A stretch of DNA of 10,998 nucleotides from Bacteroidales bacterium (GCA_017507285.1 JAFWBF010000146.1:1-10998), one strand, 5' to 3'. Positions 5,579 to 10,998 are shown, counted from the first letter of the stretch. Notes: generated from the sequence alone by a model not told the origin. Made by a program: numbers and translations.

Positions 5579-7138
5579 ATGTCTGAAATTAAATTTTCCT
5601 CAAAGGATTTGAGGTATATGGAATTGTTAGGTCTGACCAAGGAGGTGGTTCTTGGTCAGATTTCTAATTTTAAGTACGGTTTTCCGGCTATAGTGTTGGA
5701 TTCGCCGGCAACTGTTGACAATAAAGGTATATTTCGTTTTTCCAAAGAGCAAGAGGATTTTTATATCCGGTATTATGATGAGCAGTCTGTTGGCAAAAAC
5801 ATACTTAAGTTTGTTCCTGCTTCCGGTGCTGCAACTCGTATGTTTAAGGATTTGTACAGCTTTACATCGGTTTATCATGGTGAGGCTTCTGCTATAGGTG
5901 AGGAGTTCCCTACAGTAAAGGTTTTCTTAGATAATTTAGACCGTTTTGCTTTTTACGATGACCTTGTATCTGTAATGTCAAACTCGGGGATGAGTATATC
6001 AGACTATATGAATCGTGCCGATTATAGCTCTATTATTAATTGCTTATTGGGTAAACAAATGGGTTACGGAATGTTGCCTAAGGCATTACTCAAGTTTCAT
6101 AAATATTCCGATGGTGCTCGCACTGCACTATCGGAGCATTTTACTGAGGCTTATCGCTATGCACGGTCCAAAAATGGAGAGGCATATTTGCACTTTACGG
6201 TATCGCCTGAACATAAAGTCAAATTTAGGCAAGAGATAGCTAATATACGTAAATACTTTTCCGGTATATCTGATATCAAATTTCATGTTAGGCTTACAGA
6301 GCAGCAACACCGTACAGATATCATTGCCGTGGATGAATACAACGTTCCTATTCGAGACGATGAAGGTAAATTGGTATTCCGTCCGGGTGGACATGGGGCT
6401 CTTATCAATAATCTTAGTGAGTGTCATGCTGATGTGATATTTATAAAGAATATTGATAATGTTGTTCCCGATAATCCTCAAGATAAGGATTATCAAACAA
6501 CCACCGTGCGTTACAAAAAATTGTTGGGAGGGGTGTTGTTGTATCTTCAACTTAAGATATTCGAAATGGTCTCGCTCTTAAAAACGCGAAAGCCCACTAA
6601 TGAAGAACTTGCCAATATCGAAGACTTTATGCAAAACAGCTTGTGCATCGACCTCTCACGTGCCAAAGCTGCACCATTCAATGATAGGATAAATCTTTTG
6701 CTTGCCAAATTAGACCGTCCGGTACGTGTATGTGGTATGGTTAAGAATGAAGGTGAGCCTGGAGGAGGTCCGTTTTGGGTTATCAATGGTGATGGAACAA
6801 AGAGTTTACAGATAGTGGAAACTTCGCAAGTAAACCGTAAAAATGTAGATCAAGAAGCTATATTATCGCAGTCCACACATTTTAATCCTGTTGATTTGGT
6901 TTGTGGAATACGTAGGTATAATGGTCGTTATTTTAATCTTTCCAATCATATTGATTATACTACAGGTTTTATAACCAAGAAGACCATTGGTCCTAAAGTG
7001 GTAAAGTCACAAGAATTGCCAGGGTTATGGAATGGAAGTATGGCCGATTGGACTACTGTATTTGTCGAAGTACCGTTGGCAACTTTTAATCCGGTAAAAA
7101 CTGTCAACGATCTTTTGCGTAAAGAACATTTCGTATAA
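5579..7138 (+). CDS. DUF4301 family protein, possibly a nucleotidyltransferase-fold enzyme
   Basis: This 519-residue protein has no signal peptide or membrane segment, so it should be cytoplasmic. I recognise the DUF4301 family, typical of Bacteroidota, from its ordered motifs: FVPASGAATRMFK (78-90), FRPGGHGALINNL (267-279) with FIKNIDNVVPD (288-298), CGMVKNEGEPGGGPF (385-399), THFNPVDLVC, and the C-terminal PGLWNGSMADW plus FNPVKTVNDLLR. The length is normal and every motif appears intact. No experimental role is known to me. By inference, SGAATRM resembles the G-x-G-T-R-M nucleotide loop of sugar-nucleotide pyrophosphorylases, and GGHGAL...NIDNV resembles their later substrate loop and IDN segment, suggesting a related fold. 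The gene follows the lipoprotein gene by 19 nt and ends in a terminator at 7166-7209. Confidence 0.9.
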   Translation: MSEIKFSSKDLRYMELLGLTKEVVLGQISNFKYGFPAIVLDSPATVDNKGIFRFSKEQEDFYIRYYDEQSVGKNILKFVPASGAATRMFKDLYSFTSVYHGEASAIGEEFPTVKVFLDNLDRFAFYDDLVSVMSNSGMSISDYMNRADYSSIINCLLGKQMGYGMLPKALLKFHKYSDGARTALSEHFTEAYRYARSKNGEAYLHFTVSPEHKVKFRQEIANIRKYFSGISDIKFHVRLTEQQHRTDIIAVDEYNVPIRDDEGKLVFRPGGHGALINNLSECHADVIFIKNIDNVVPDNPQDKDYQTTTVRYKKLLGGVLLYLQLKIFEMVSLLKTRKPTNEELANIEDFMQNSLCIDLSRAKAAPFNDRINLLLAKLDRPVRVCGMVKNEGEPGGGPFWVINGDGTKSLQIVETSQVNRKNVDQEAILSQSTHFNPVDLVCGIRRYNGRYFNLSNHIDYTTGFITKKTIGPKVVKSQELPGLWNGSMADWTTVFVEVPLATFNPVKTVNDLLRKEHFV

Positions 7139-7165
7139 TAAAAAATATCACAACTAGAGATAAAC

Positions 7166-7209
7166 AAAAGGCTAAGGAATAATGGTATCCCTTGGTCTTT
7201 TTGTTTTTT
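7166..7209 (+). terminator. Intrinsic terminator after the DUF4301 gene
   Basis: AAAAGGCTAAGG (7166-7177) pairs with CCTTGGTCTTTT (7190-7201) as a 12-bp stem containing two G-T wobbles and a 12-nt loop. The 3' side runs into TTTTTGTTTTTTG (7198-7210). Confidence 0.85.
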
Positions 7210-7242
7210 GTTGTGGAGCGTTAATACTAAATAGACTATCGA

Positions 7243-7270
7243 AGAAATCGTATTTCTGGAAATAATTTCT
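7243..7270. promoter_or_regulatory. Two adjacent GAAAT/ATTTC dyads upstream of the sigma factor gene
   Basis: AGAAAT-CGT-ATTTCT (7243-7257) and GAAAT-A-ATTTC (7259-7269) are two near-identical perfect dyads lying side by side, 56 nt before the sigma factor ATG. They may be an operator or part of a promoter. The best -7-like sequence nearby, ATATTTTG (7283-7290), does not fit TAnnTTTG, which leaves room for a non-housekeeping or self-controlled promoter. Confidence 0.4.
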
Positions 7271-7325
7271 TTTATTTAACACATATTTTGTATACCAATA
7301 AACTAAAAACAATGTCATATTGAGT

Positions 7326-7898
7326 ATGGATCAGAATATTCGAAACTTGATAAATAAGTGTATTGAGGGCGATAGGAATGCTCAGCGGGATTTGTACGAA
7401 AAGTATAAAGGCCGCTTCTATGCATTATGTTTGCGCTATGCATCCAATACCGATGAAGCTCAGGATATTATGATCGAAGCGTTTTTGAAAGTCTTTAACT
7501 CACTTAAGAATTATCGTGGCGATGGAGAATTTGAAGGATGGTTATATCGCATATTTTCAAACCACGCCATAAGCTATGTGTCTCGAAGCAAAAAAGATGT
7601 ACTCTCGCTCAAAACAAAAGAGGATATAGACGAGAACACATTGTTGGAAAAGGCTAATGCTTTTAATGATGATACGAGAGATGCTTTACTGCGCTATCTT
7701 CAGTGTTTAAATGTGCGAGAACGTACTGTGTTTAATATGATAGCTATAGAGGAATATACCTTTGCCGAGGTTGCCGAAGAACTACATGTGAAAAAAACGG
7801 TGGTGAAGACCTATTTCTACAGAGCACGAGCGTCGTTGCAAATAATGTTGAAGAAAAACGAAAAAGAATTATTGAAAGAATATAATATGGATAAATGA
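7326..7898 (+). CDS. ECF-type RNA polymerase sigma factor
   Basis: This 190-residue sigma-70 family protein has only regions 2 and 4, the ECF architecture. Region 2 spans about residues 8-85: DLYEKYKGRFYALCLRYA, then DEAQDIMIEAFLKVF for core RNA polymerase binding, then GEFEGWLYRIFSNHAISYV for -10 recognition and melting. Region 4 spans about residues 115-170 and ends with the helix-turn-helix YTFAEVAEELHVKKTVVKTY followed by FYRARASLQ. The frame opens with a TTG at 7320 (giving MSMDQ), but ATG 7326 is the simpler start. The stop overlaps the next ATG by 4 nt (ATGA), so the two are coupled, as expected of a sigma factor with its anti-sigma factor. The target promoter is unknown; self-regulation is plausible given the dyads upstream. 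Confidence 0.95.
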   Translation: MDQNIRNLINKCIEGDRNAQRDLYEKYKGRFYALCLRYASNTDEAQDIMIEAFLKVFNSLKNYRGDGEFEGWLYRIFSNHAISYVSRSKKDVLSLKTKEDIDENTLLEKANAFNDDTRDALLRYLQCLNVRERTVFNMIAIEEYTFAEVAEELHVKKTVVKTYFYRARASLQIMLKKNEKELLKEYNMDK

Positions 7899-8839
7899 TG
7901 AAAGATATAGATGAATTGTACAAAGATAAGTTGCAAAGTTTTGAGGTAACACCTCCGGATGGCTTGTGGGATAAGCTATCAGAAAGGTTGTCGGTCGAGA
8001 CGTCTACTGCTACCAATTCTGATAGCTCGTTGTCGAACACCATTTCATCATCAGCCAAGGGTGGTGTGAAATTTGCAACTAAAATAGCTACATGGAAAGT
8101 AGCTGCCATAGCAGTGGTGGCAGGTGCTTTGGTAGCCACTGCTACAATAATATCACTTGACGATGGCAATGAAAATGTCGCCGTACAGCAACAGATAAAT
8201 AAAGCTATTGAAACAGCACTTCCGATAGATGTTGATACGGTTGCTACAGATATATTTTCGATACCAACGCCTGTCAACAACAAAGAACATGAAGCAAACT
8301 CCGAGGCATCCGGTAATGGAACATCGCCTAACCAATCTTCGGAGCAGCCATCGATTGATGTCAATAATGTGCCATCAATCACCCATGACACTTGTACGCA
8401 GGTCGTGAAACACCTGCCCTCTGACACCAACTATGCTATAGATGATAATAACTATGTTGATACTATAGCTGCTGCTAGAGTTTATGAAGAACCGGTTGCT
8501 CAAGACTCGATGATGGAAGATAATGATGTGGTAGTAAACATTGATTCGTTGAAGAATGTATTGCAAGAAATAAAAGAGTCTGTGGATATACTTATCCCAA
8601 ATATTATAACACCCAACTACGATAACCATAATGATTGCTGGAAGATAGTAGGGATAGAGGATTACTATAATGTGCATGTGGTGATAGCAACACGCTCGGG
8701 TATGATAATATATGAGAATAAGCGGTACGACAATTCGTGGTGTCCGACCGATATACCTGACGGAACTTATTTCTATGCCATAACAATAATATCACATAAC
8801 TACCATAAGAAAGGTGTGATAGAGATTAGAACTAAATAA
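7895..8839 (+). CDS. Putative anti-sigma factor: one membrane segment plus CHU_C-like C-terminal domain
   Basis: This 314-residue protein starts MMKDIDELYKDKLQ (ATG 7895 or 7898). Residues 1-33 include LQSFEVTPPDGLWDKLSERL, a short cytoplasmic segment style common at the start of Bacteroidota proteins encoded beside ECF sigma factors. Residues 67-89 are one membrane segment (WKVAAIAVVAGALVATATII). Residues 90-230 are Ser/Thr/Asp/Asn-rich, low in structure and presumably periplasmic. Residues 232-314 resemble the gliding-motility/T9SS type B C-terminal domain (CHU_C): LIPNIITPNYDNHND, VVIATRSGMIIYENKRYDNSW, IPDGTYFYAITI, KGVIEIRTK. Two cysteines in it (Cys248, Cys283) could form a disulfide. 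No zinc-binding ASD motif or FecR domain is seen, so the anti-sigma role rests on gene order, the 4-nt overlap and topology. Confidence 0.8.
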   Translation: MMKDIDELYKDKLQSFEVTPPDGLWDKLSERLSVETSTATNSDSSLSNTISSSAKGGVKFATKIATWKVAAIAVVAGALVATATIISLDDGNENVAVQQQINKAIETALPIDVDTVATDIFSIPTPVNNKEHEANSEASGNGTSPNQSSEQPSIDVNNVPSITHDTCTQVVKHLPSDTNYAIDDNNYVDTIAAARVYEEPVAQDSMMEDNDVVVNIDSLKNVLQEIKESVDILIPNIITPNYDNHNDCWKIVGIEDYYNVHVVIATRSGMIIYENKRYDNSWCPTDIPDGTYFYAITIISHNYHKKGVIEIRTK

Positions 8840-8850
8840 AATTTACCCAT

Positions 8851-8904
8851 AATGCACAATTCGTGATATAAACTCTAAAATTATACGATTATGAATTGTG
8901 CATT
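8851..8904. repeat. 12-bp perfect inverted repeat between the anti-sigma and rluA-family genes
   Basis: AATGCACAATTC (8851-8862) is matched by its exact complement GAATTGTGCATT (8893-8904). Five further inner pairs, two of them wobbles, close a loop at 8868-8887. No T-tract follows on the plus strand, so it is not a standard intrinsic terminator for the sigma unit. A second dyad, ATACGATT (8883-8890) with AATCGTAT (8911-8918), overlaps it and would compete for the same bases. Confidence 0.75.
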
Positions 8905-8923
8905 TAAAAAAATCGTATCTTTG
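8896..8923 (+). promoter_or_regulatory. Promoter of the RluA-family gene
   Basis: TATCTTTG at 8916-8923 matches TAnnTTTG, with TTG at 8896-8898 about 17 bp upstream. Transcription should start near 8930, only about 15 nt before the ATG. The presumed -33 lies inside the right arm of the inverted repeat at 8851-8904, so a protein bound there would block RNA polymerase. Confidence 0.6.
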
Positions 8924-8944
8924 CAATTCAAAAACGGATAAAAC

Positions 8945-9832
8945 ATGAATATATCAAATACAAGACAAGAGCATAAAGGTGTGCGCTTTATGGTAAAAGA
9001 GAATTGTGAACTTATGATATTTCTTATGACCAAAATGTCAGGCATAAGTCGTACTAAAGTCAAAAATATGCTTTCAAATGGATTGGTATGGGTCGATGAC
9101 GAAGTGGTAAGCCAATATAATTTTATGCTTCAACCCGGTATGCAGGTGCGTATAGGTAAAAAAGAAGAAAAACGAAAATTTACCAGCAAATGGATGCGTA
9201 TAGTTTTTGAAGACAAATACATAGTAGTGGTAGAAAAACGTGAAGGCATTGTTACCAATAGTCCTACCGACGAAGTGTCGATACAAAGAGTGCTCAACAA
9301 TTACTTCGAATTTACGCGTCAACGTTGTCGTGCACACACAGTCCATAGGTTGGACAAGCACACTTCAGGATTGCTCATCTTTGCTAAAGACAAAAAGATA
9401 AGTTTTATGTTTGAAAAGAATTGGAAAGATATTATATCTGATCGCAGGTACGTGGCAGTAGTAGAAGGATTTATGGAAAAAGAATATGGTACTGTGGAGT
9501 CGTATCTGAAAGATAACAGAATGTTTGTATCATATTCGTCCGATACCGATGACGGTGGCAAACATGCTATCACCCACTATAAAACATTGAAACGTAAACC
9601 AGACTTTTCACTTGTGGAACTACGCTTGGAAACCGGACGTAAAAACCAAATACGTGTACACATGCACGACCTTAAACATCCAATCGTAGGTGACGAAAAA
9701 TATGGGAGTACATCCGACCCTATAAAGCGTGTGGCACTTCATGCCTACAAGTTATCGTTTACACATCCAATGACTAACGAAGAATTGAGTTTTGAAACTC
9801 CGATACCAACCAATTTTATGCAATTGCTTTAA
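8945..9832 (+). CDS. RluA-family RNA pseudouridine synthase with S4 domain
   Basis: This 295-residue enzyme should isomerise specific uridines to pseudouridine in rRNA or tRNA. Residues 16-75 form an S4 RNA-binding domain (MIFLMTKMSGISRTKVKNML, GLVWVDDEVV, LQPGMQVRIG). The catalytic domain begins near residue 82 (MRIVFEDKYIVVVEKREGIV). It includes the signature VHRLDKHTSGLLIFAK with catalytic Asp137, then RRYVAVVEG, HYKTLKR, LRLETGRKNQIRVHM, HPIVGDEKYG and RVALHAYKLSFTHPMT. All signature motifs are intact. The site specificity (RluC/RluD-like or other) cannot be read from sequence alone. ATG 8945 fits the promoter at 8916-8923; the next in-frame ATG (MVKENCE, residue 16) is a possible shorter start that would keep the S4 core. 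A strong terminator follows at 9896. Confidence 0.94.
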   Translation: MNISNTRQEHKGVRFMVKENCELMIFLMTKMSGISRTKVKNMLSNGLVWVDDEVVSQYNFMLQPGMQVRIGKKEEKRKFTSKWMRIVFEDKYIVVVEKREGIVTNSPTDEVSIQRVLNNYFEFTRQRCRAHTVHRLDKHTSGLLIFAKDKKISFMFEKNWKDIISDRRYVAVVEGFMEKEYGTVESYLKDNRMFVSYSSDTDDGGKHAITHYKTLKRKPDFSLVELRLETGRKNQIRVHMHDLKHPIVGDEKYGSTSDPIKRVALHAYKLSFTHPMTNEELSFETPIPTNFMQLL

Positions 9833-9895
9833 CTCACCTGCTCATATAGCTAAAACTCTGATAAGTTTCAATAAGGAGTATATGTCTTTTTGTGT

Positions 9896-9943
9896 AAAAA
9901 ACAGCTTTTCCAATCACTTGATGAAGGAGAAAAGCTGTTTTTT
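9896..9943. terminator. Strong intrinsic terminator, probably bidirectional
   Basis: A perfect 15-bp stem pairs AAAAAACAGCTTTTC (9896-9910) with its complement at 9929-9943 around an 18-nt loop. It ends in six T residues on the plus strand, and the A-run on the left gives the same on the minus strand. It lies 63 nt after the RluA-family stop. Confidence 0.9.
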
Positions 9944-10052
9944 CATGGAAATATTTTGAAATATCGCCACAAAATTTCACTGGAAGTATTTTATACTTAT
10001 ATAATACGATTATGATAGTAATAAAAACTATCAACTCGGTTGCTAAACATAC

Positions 10053-10113
10053 AAAAAGTGTGATTTTTAGGGGTGAAAAATCACACTTTTTAGGGTAAAA
10101 AATGTGATTTTTT
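10053..10113. repeat. A modules: three related arms, the middle one inverted
   Basis: AAAAAGTGTGATTTTT (10053-10068) pairs perfectly over 16 bp with 10076-10091 around a 7-nt loop (AGGGGTG). A third copy at 10097-10112 differs by one base from the first and can pair 15 of 16 with the same middle arm around loop AGGGT. The arms are separated by similar G-rich linkers (AGGGGTG, AGGGT, GAGGAGTG). Confidence 0.88.
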
Positions 10114-10124
10114 GAGGAGTGAGC

Positions 10125-10187
10125 GACCGTCTAACCAAATTTACCGACCGTATTGCTACCTTTACCCACCGCCAAACCGCTTTCCGA
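10125..10187 (+). repeat. B modules: three degenerate 21-nt units
   Basis: Units start at 10125, 10146 and 10167. The first two share GACCGT at the start and TTTACC at the end. The third (CACCGCCAAACCGCTTTCCGA) keeps the ACCG...TTTnCC skeleton. CACCGCCA recurs at 10338-10345 and CCGCCACAG at 10340-10348 and 10584-10592, suggesting further decayed copies. Confidence 0.6.
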
Positions 10188-10229
10188 AATCCCTTGCAAT
10201 GAATTTGCATTAACGGAGAAACACCTTTT

Positions 10230-10309
10230 GAGAAGGGGCCGATCTCAGCTGAGAAGGGGCCGATCCCAAATGGGATAGGCTCTTTCTCAAGCGAGAACGG
10301 CCCGTTCCC
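10230..10309. repeat. C modules: four GC-rich 17-mers with 4-nt spacers, one inverted
   Basis: GAGAAGGGGCCGATCTC (10230-10246), GAGAAGGGGCCGATCCC (10251-10267), GGGATAGGCTCTTTCTC (10272-10288) and GAGAACGGCCCGTTCCC (10293-10309) are separated by AGCT, AAAT and AAGC, an exact 21-nt period. The third is the reverse complement of the second with three mismatches. Each junction is a small palindrome: CTC-agct-GAG, ATCCC-aaat-GGGAT, TTCTC-aagc-GAGAA. Confidence 0.92.
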
Positions 10310-10434
10310 AAAACCACCATAACCGACAACTTAATATCACCGCCACAGAATATTGCTAAGTATTTCAAGGATTATCTTCCTTAACTTCATAATCTATTAT
10401 GCTTAAAGGCTTAACACAAGATGGTACGATATGT

Positions 10435-10481
10435 GGTTCCCCAACGGCTTTGGGAACCCTCCCCAACGGCTTTGGGAACCC
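10435..10481. repeat. D modules: 22-nt tandem duplication with palindromic ends
   Basis: A unit beginning CCCCAACGGC and ending GGGAACCC occurs at 10439-10459 and again at 10461-10481, identical over 21 bases with a 22-nt period. GGTTCCC (10435-10441) and GGGAACC (10452-10458) make the first copy a hairpin with AACGGCTT at its tip. The TTCCC/GGGAA ends echo the ends of the C modules. Confidence 0.92.
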
Positions 10482-10509
10482 ATGCTTCTAACGTAAACGT
10501 ATCATCATG

Positions 10510-10553
10510 TTAAGCATCTTATCTCAAGGGTTTAAGCATCTTGTTTCTTGCCT
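10510..10553. repeat. E modules: 22-nt period TTAAGCATCTT, with inverted partners upstream
   Basis: TTAAGCATCTT occurs at 10510-10520 and 10532-10542, again 22 nt apart. The inverse, ATGCTTAA, is at 10399-10406, with another GCTTAA at 10409-10414, so inverted copies flank the D tandem. CTCAAGG (10524-10530) is nearly complementary to CCTTTGAG (10551-10558), allowing a larger hairpin. Confidence 0.7.
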
Positions 10554-10847
10554 TTGAGGTACAAACCATCGAAATGTACAGTCCCGCCACAGTATAAGGC
10601 TTGGAATATCTACAGTATAATGGTAGCTTTTAGAAATAGTTTTCAATATATTGATGAAGTTGACGATGTATTAATTTCATAGAGAAAAGTTTTATATTTC
10701 GGCTACAGGGATACTACTTTTTTATGCCTAATCTAGAAATATTCTTTTTGTTTTGGACAATTTCTAAAATTGCGGTGCCGATGGCTGATATAACTTAGAA
10801 GCTAAACACAAAAACCTAAAGGGAAAAATTAATAACCTTGAGGGATT

Positions 10848-10898
10848 TAGTACATTTAAACGGTTTATTTACCTCAAATAAACCGTTTAAATGTACTA
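10848..10898. repeat. Perfect 23-bp inverted repeat with 5-nt loop
   Basis: The arm 10848-10870 (starting TAGTACATTTAAACGG) is the exact reverse complement of 10876-10898, around loop ACCTC. There is no T-tract on either side, so it is not an ordinary intrinsic terminator. TTGAGG at 10838-10843 is complementary to CCTCAA at 10872-10877, which spans the loop and two stem bases, so an RNA copy might form an alternative or pseudoknot pairing. The role is unknown. Confidence 0.95.
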
Positions 10899-10930
10899 TA
10901 TGCATCAGAAATATCAAATTTATCCTATAG

Positions 10931-10989
10931 GGAAAACAAATTTTCCTCCTCATTCAGTGTTCTTTACATCGGAAGAAAATTCAATTTTC
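10931..10989. repeat. Two small AT-rich palindromes at the right edge
   Basis: GGAAAA-CAAA-TTTTCC (10931-10946) and GAAAATT-C-AATTTTC (10975-10989) are similar dyads 44 nt apart. They may be regulatory for a gene beyond the window, but chance is possible in this AT-rich stretch. Confidence 0.35.
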
Positions 10990-10998
10990 ATCACGAGG

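Larger units (their letters stand above)
9944..10998. other. Gene-free region of about 1.05 kb built of short repeat modules
   Basis: No convincing gene is seen on either strand; the frames are short and composed of repeat. From left to right it holds a 6-bp hairpin (10014-10032), the A modules (10053-10113), the B modules (10125-10187), two loosely related 21-mers (10188-10229), the GC-rich C modules (10230-10309), the D tandem (10435-10481), the E modules (10510-10553) and a weak pair sharing ACAGTATAA (10589 and 10612). A featureless AT-rich stretch (10621-10840) follows, then the perfect hairpin at 10848-10898 and two small palindromes near the right edge. The modules are mostly 21-23 nt. 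Local GC is well above the surroundings in the B, C and D parts. Confidence 0.8.

Noticed and set aside
8883..10015. 12-nt direct repeat ATACGATTATGA at 8883 and 10004 flanking the RluA-family gene
   Set aside because: A few 12-mer repeats are expected by chance in an AT-rich window of this size, and no transposase or inverted ends accompany it.
9834..10034. 66-codon minus-strand ORF after the RluA-family gene
   Set aside because: It spans the strong terminator hairpin at 9896-9943, has no promoter or family resemblance and is probably chance.
10053..10620. Possible CRISPR array
   Set aside because: The short repeats are of several unrelated families and directly adjacent. There is no constant repeat of 28-36 nt separated by unique spacers, and no cas gene is present.
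10435..10800. tRNA-like segments in the GGTTCC-rich part of the gene-free region
   Set aside because: No cloverleaf with the acceptor stem and T-loop consensus could be assembled; the GGTTCC motif belongs to the D repeat.
10954..10998. End of a minus-strand gene entering from the right edge (ending KIEFSSDVKNTE, stop at 10956-10954)
   Set aside because: About 15 open codons at an edge are expected by chance, and nothing in the residues identifies a family. It cannot be decided without more sequence.

Overview
The window looks like chromosomal DNA of a Bacteroidales-type bacterium (phylum Bacteroidota). Four lines of evidence agree. The DNA is AT-rich and has no recognisable Shine-Dalgarno sites. 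Several starts are preceded by the Bacteroidota -7 element TAnnTTTG. There are many short lipoproteins and a DUF4301 protein. An ECF sigma factor is followed by a one-pass membrane protein whose C-terminus resembles the gliding/T9SS type B domain. Protein families were recognised by eye from motifs; no database search was run.

Layout. (1) 1-868: rnfA, one integral membrane subunit of the Rnf ion-pumping complex, alone with its own promoter and a strong terminator. (2) 950-1315: a tiny Ala/Glu/Val-rich lipoprotein as a self-contained transcription unit, closed by a bidirectional terminator. (3) 4318 back to 1329, minus strand: a tight run pheS - folB - periplasmic thioredoxin - PolB-like 3'-5' exonuclease - small lipoprotein, with gaps of 8 and 30 nt, a 1-nt overlap and a 7-nt gap. 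A secreted cyclophilin (5083-4388) lies just upstream on the same strand. (4) 5155-7138, plus strand: a lipoprotein with a carboxypeptidase-regulatory-like domain followed by a 519-residue DUF4301 protein, ended by a terminator. The -7 elements of the cyclophilin and this unit abut head to head. (5) 7326-8839: an ECF sigma factor overlapping by 4 nt a putative anti-sigma factor with one membrane segment and a CHU_C-like C-terminal domain. (6) 8945-9832: an RluA-type pseudouridine synthase with an S4 domain and a strong terminator.

(7) 9944-10998 has no convincing gene and is the most unusual part. From about 10053 to 10620 it is built from degenerate modules of about 21-23 nt in both orientations, grouped in small families. 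From 10125 to 10313 module boundaries can be placed on an exact 21-nt register, about two DNA helical turns. The GC-rich modules have palindromic junctions whose paired ends change together. The region ends with a perfect 23-bp hairpin at 10848-10898. It is not a CRISPR array (no spacers), tRNA or rRNA, and I do not recognise it as a named element. The closest idea is a MITE or minisatellite of the kind known in Porphyromonas, or an array of protein-binding sites.

The genes mix housekeeping work (tRNA charging, folate, RNA modification, envelope protein folding and redox) with envelope sensing (the sigma/anti-sigma pair). The systems most worth follow-up are the modular repeat region, the anti-sigma/CHU_C fusion and the DUF4301 protein.
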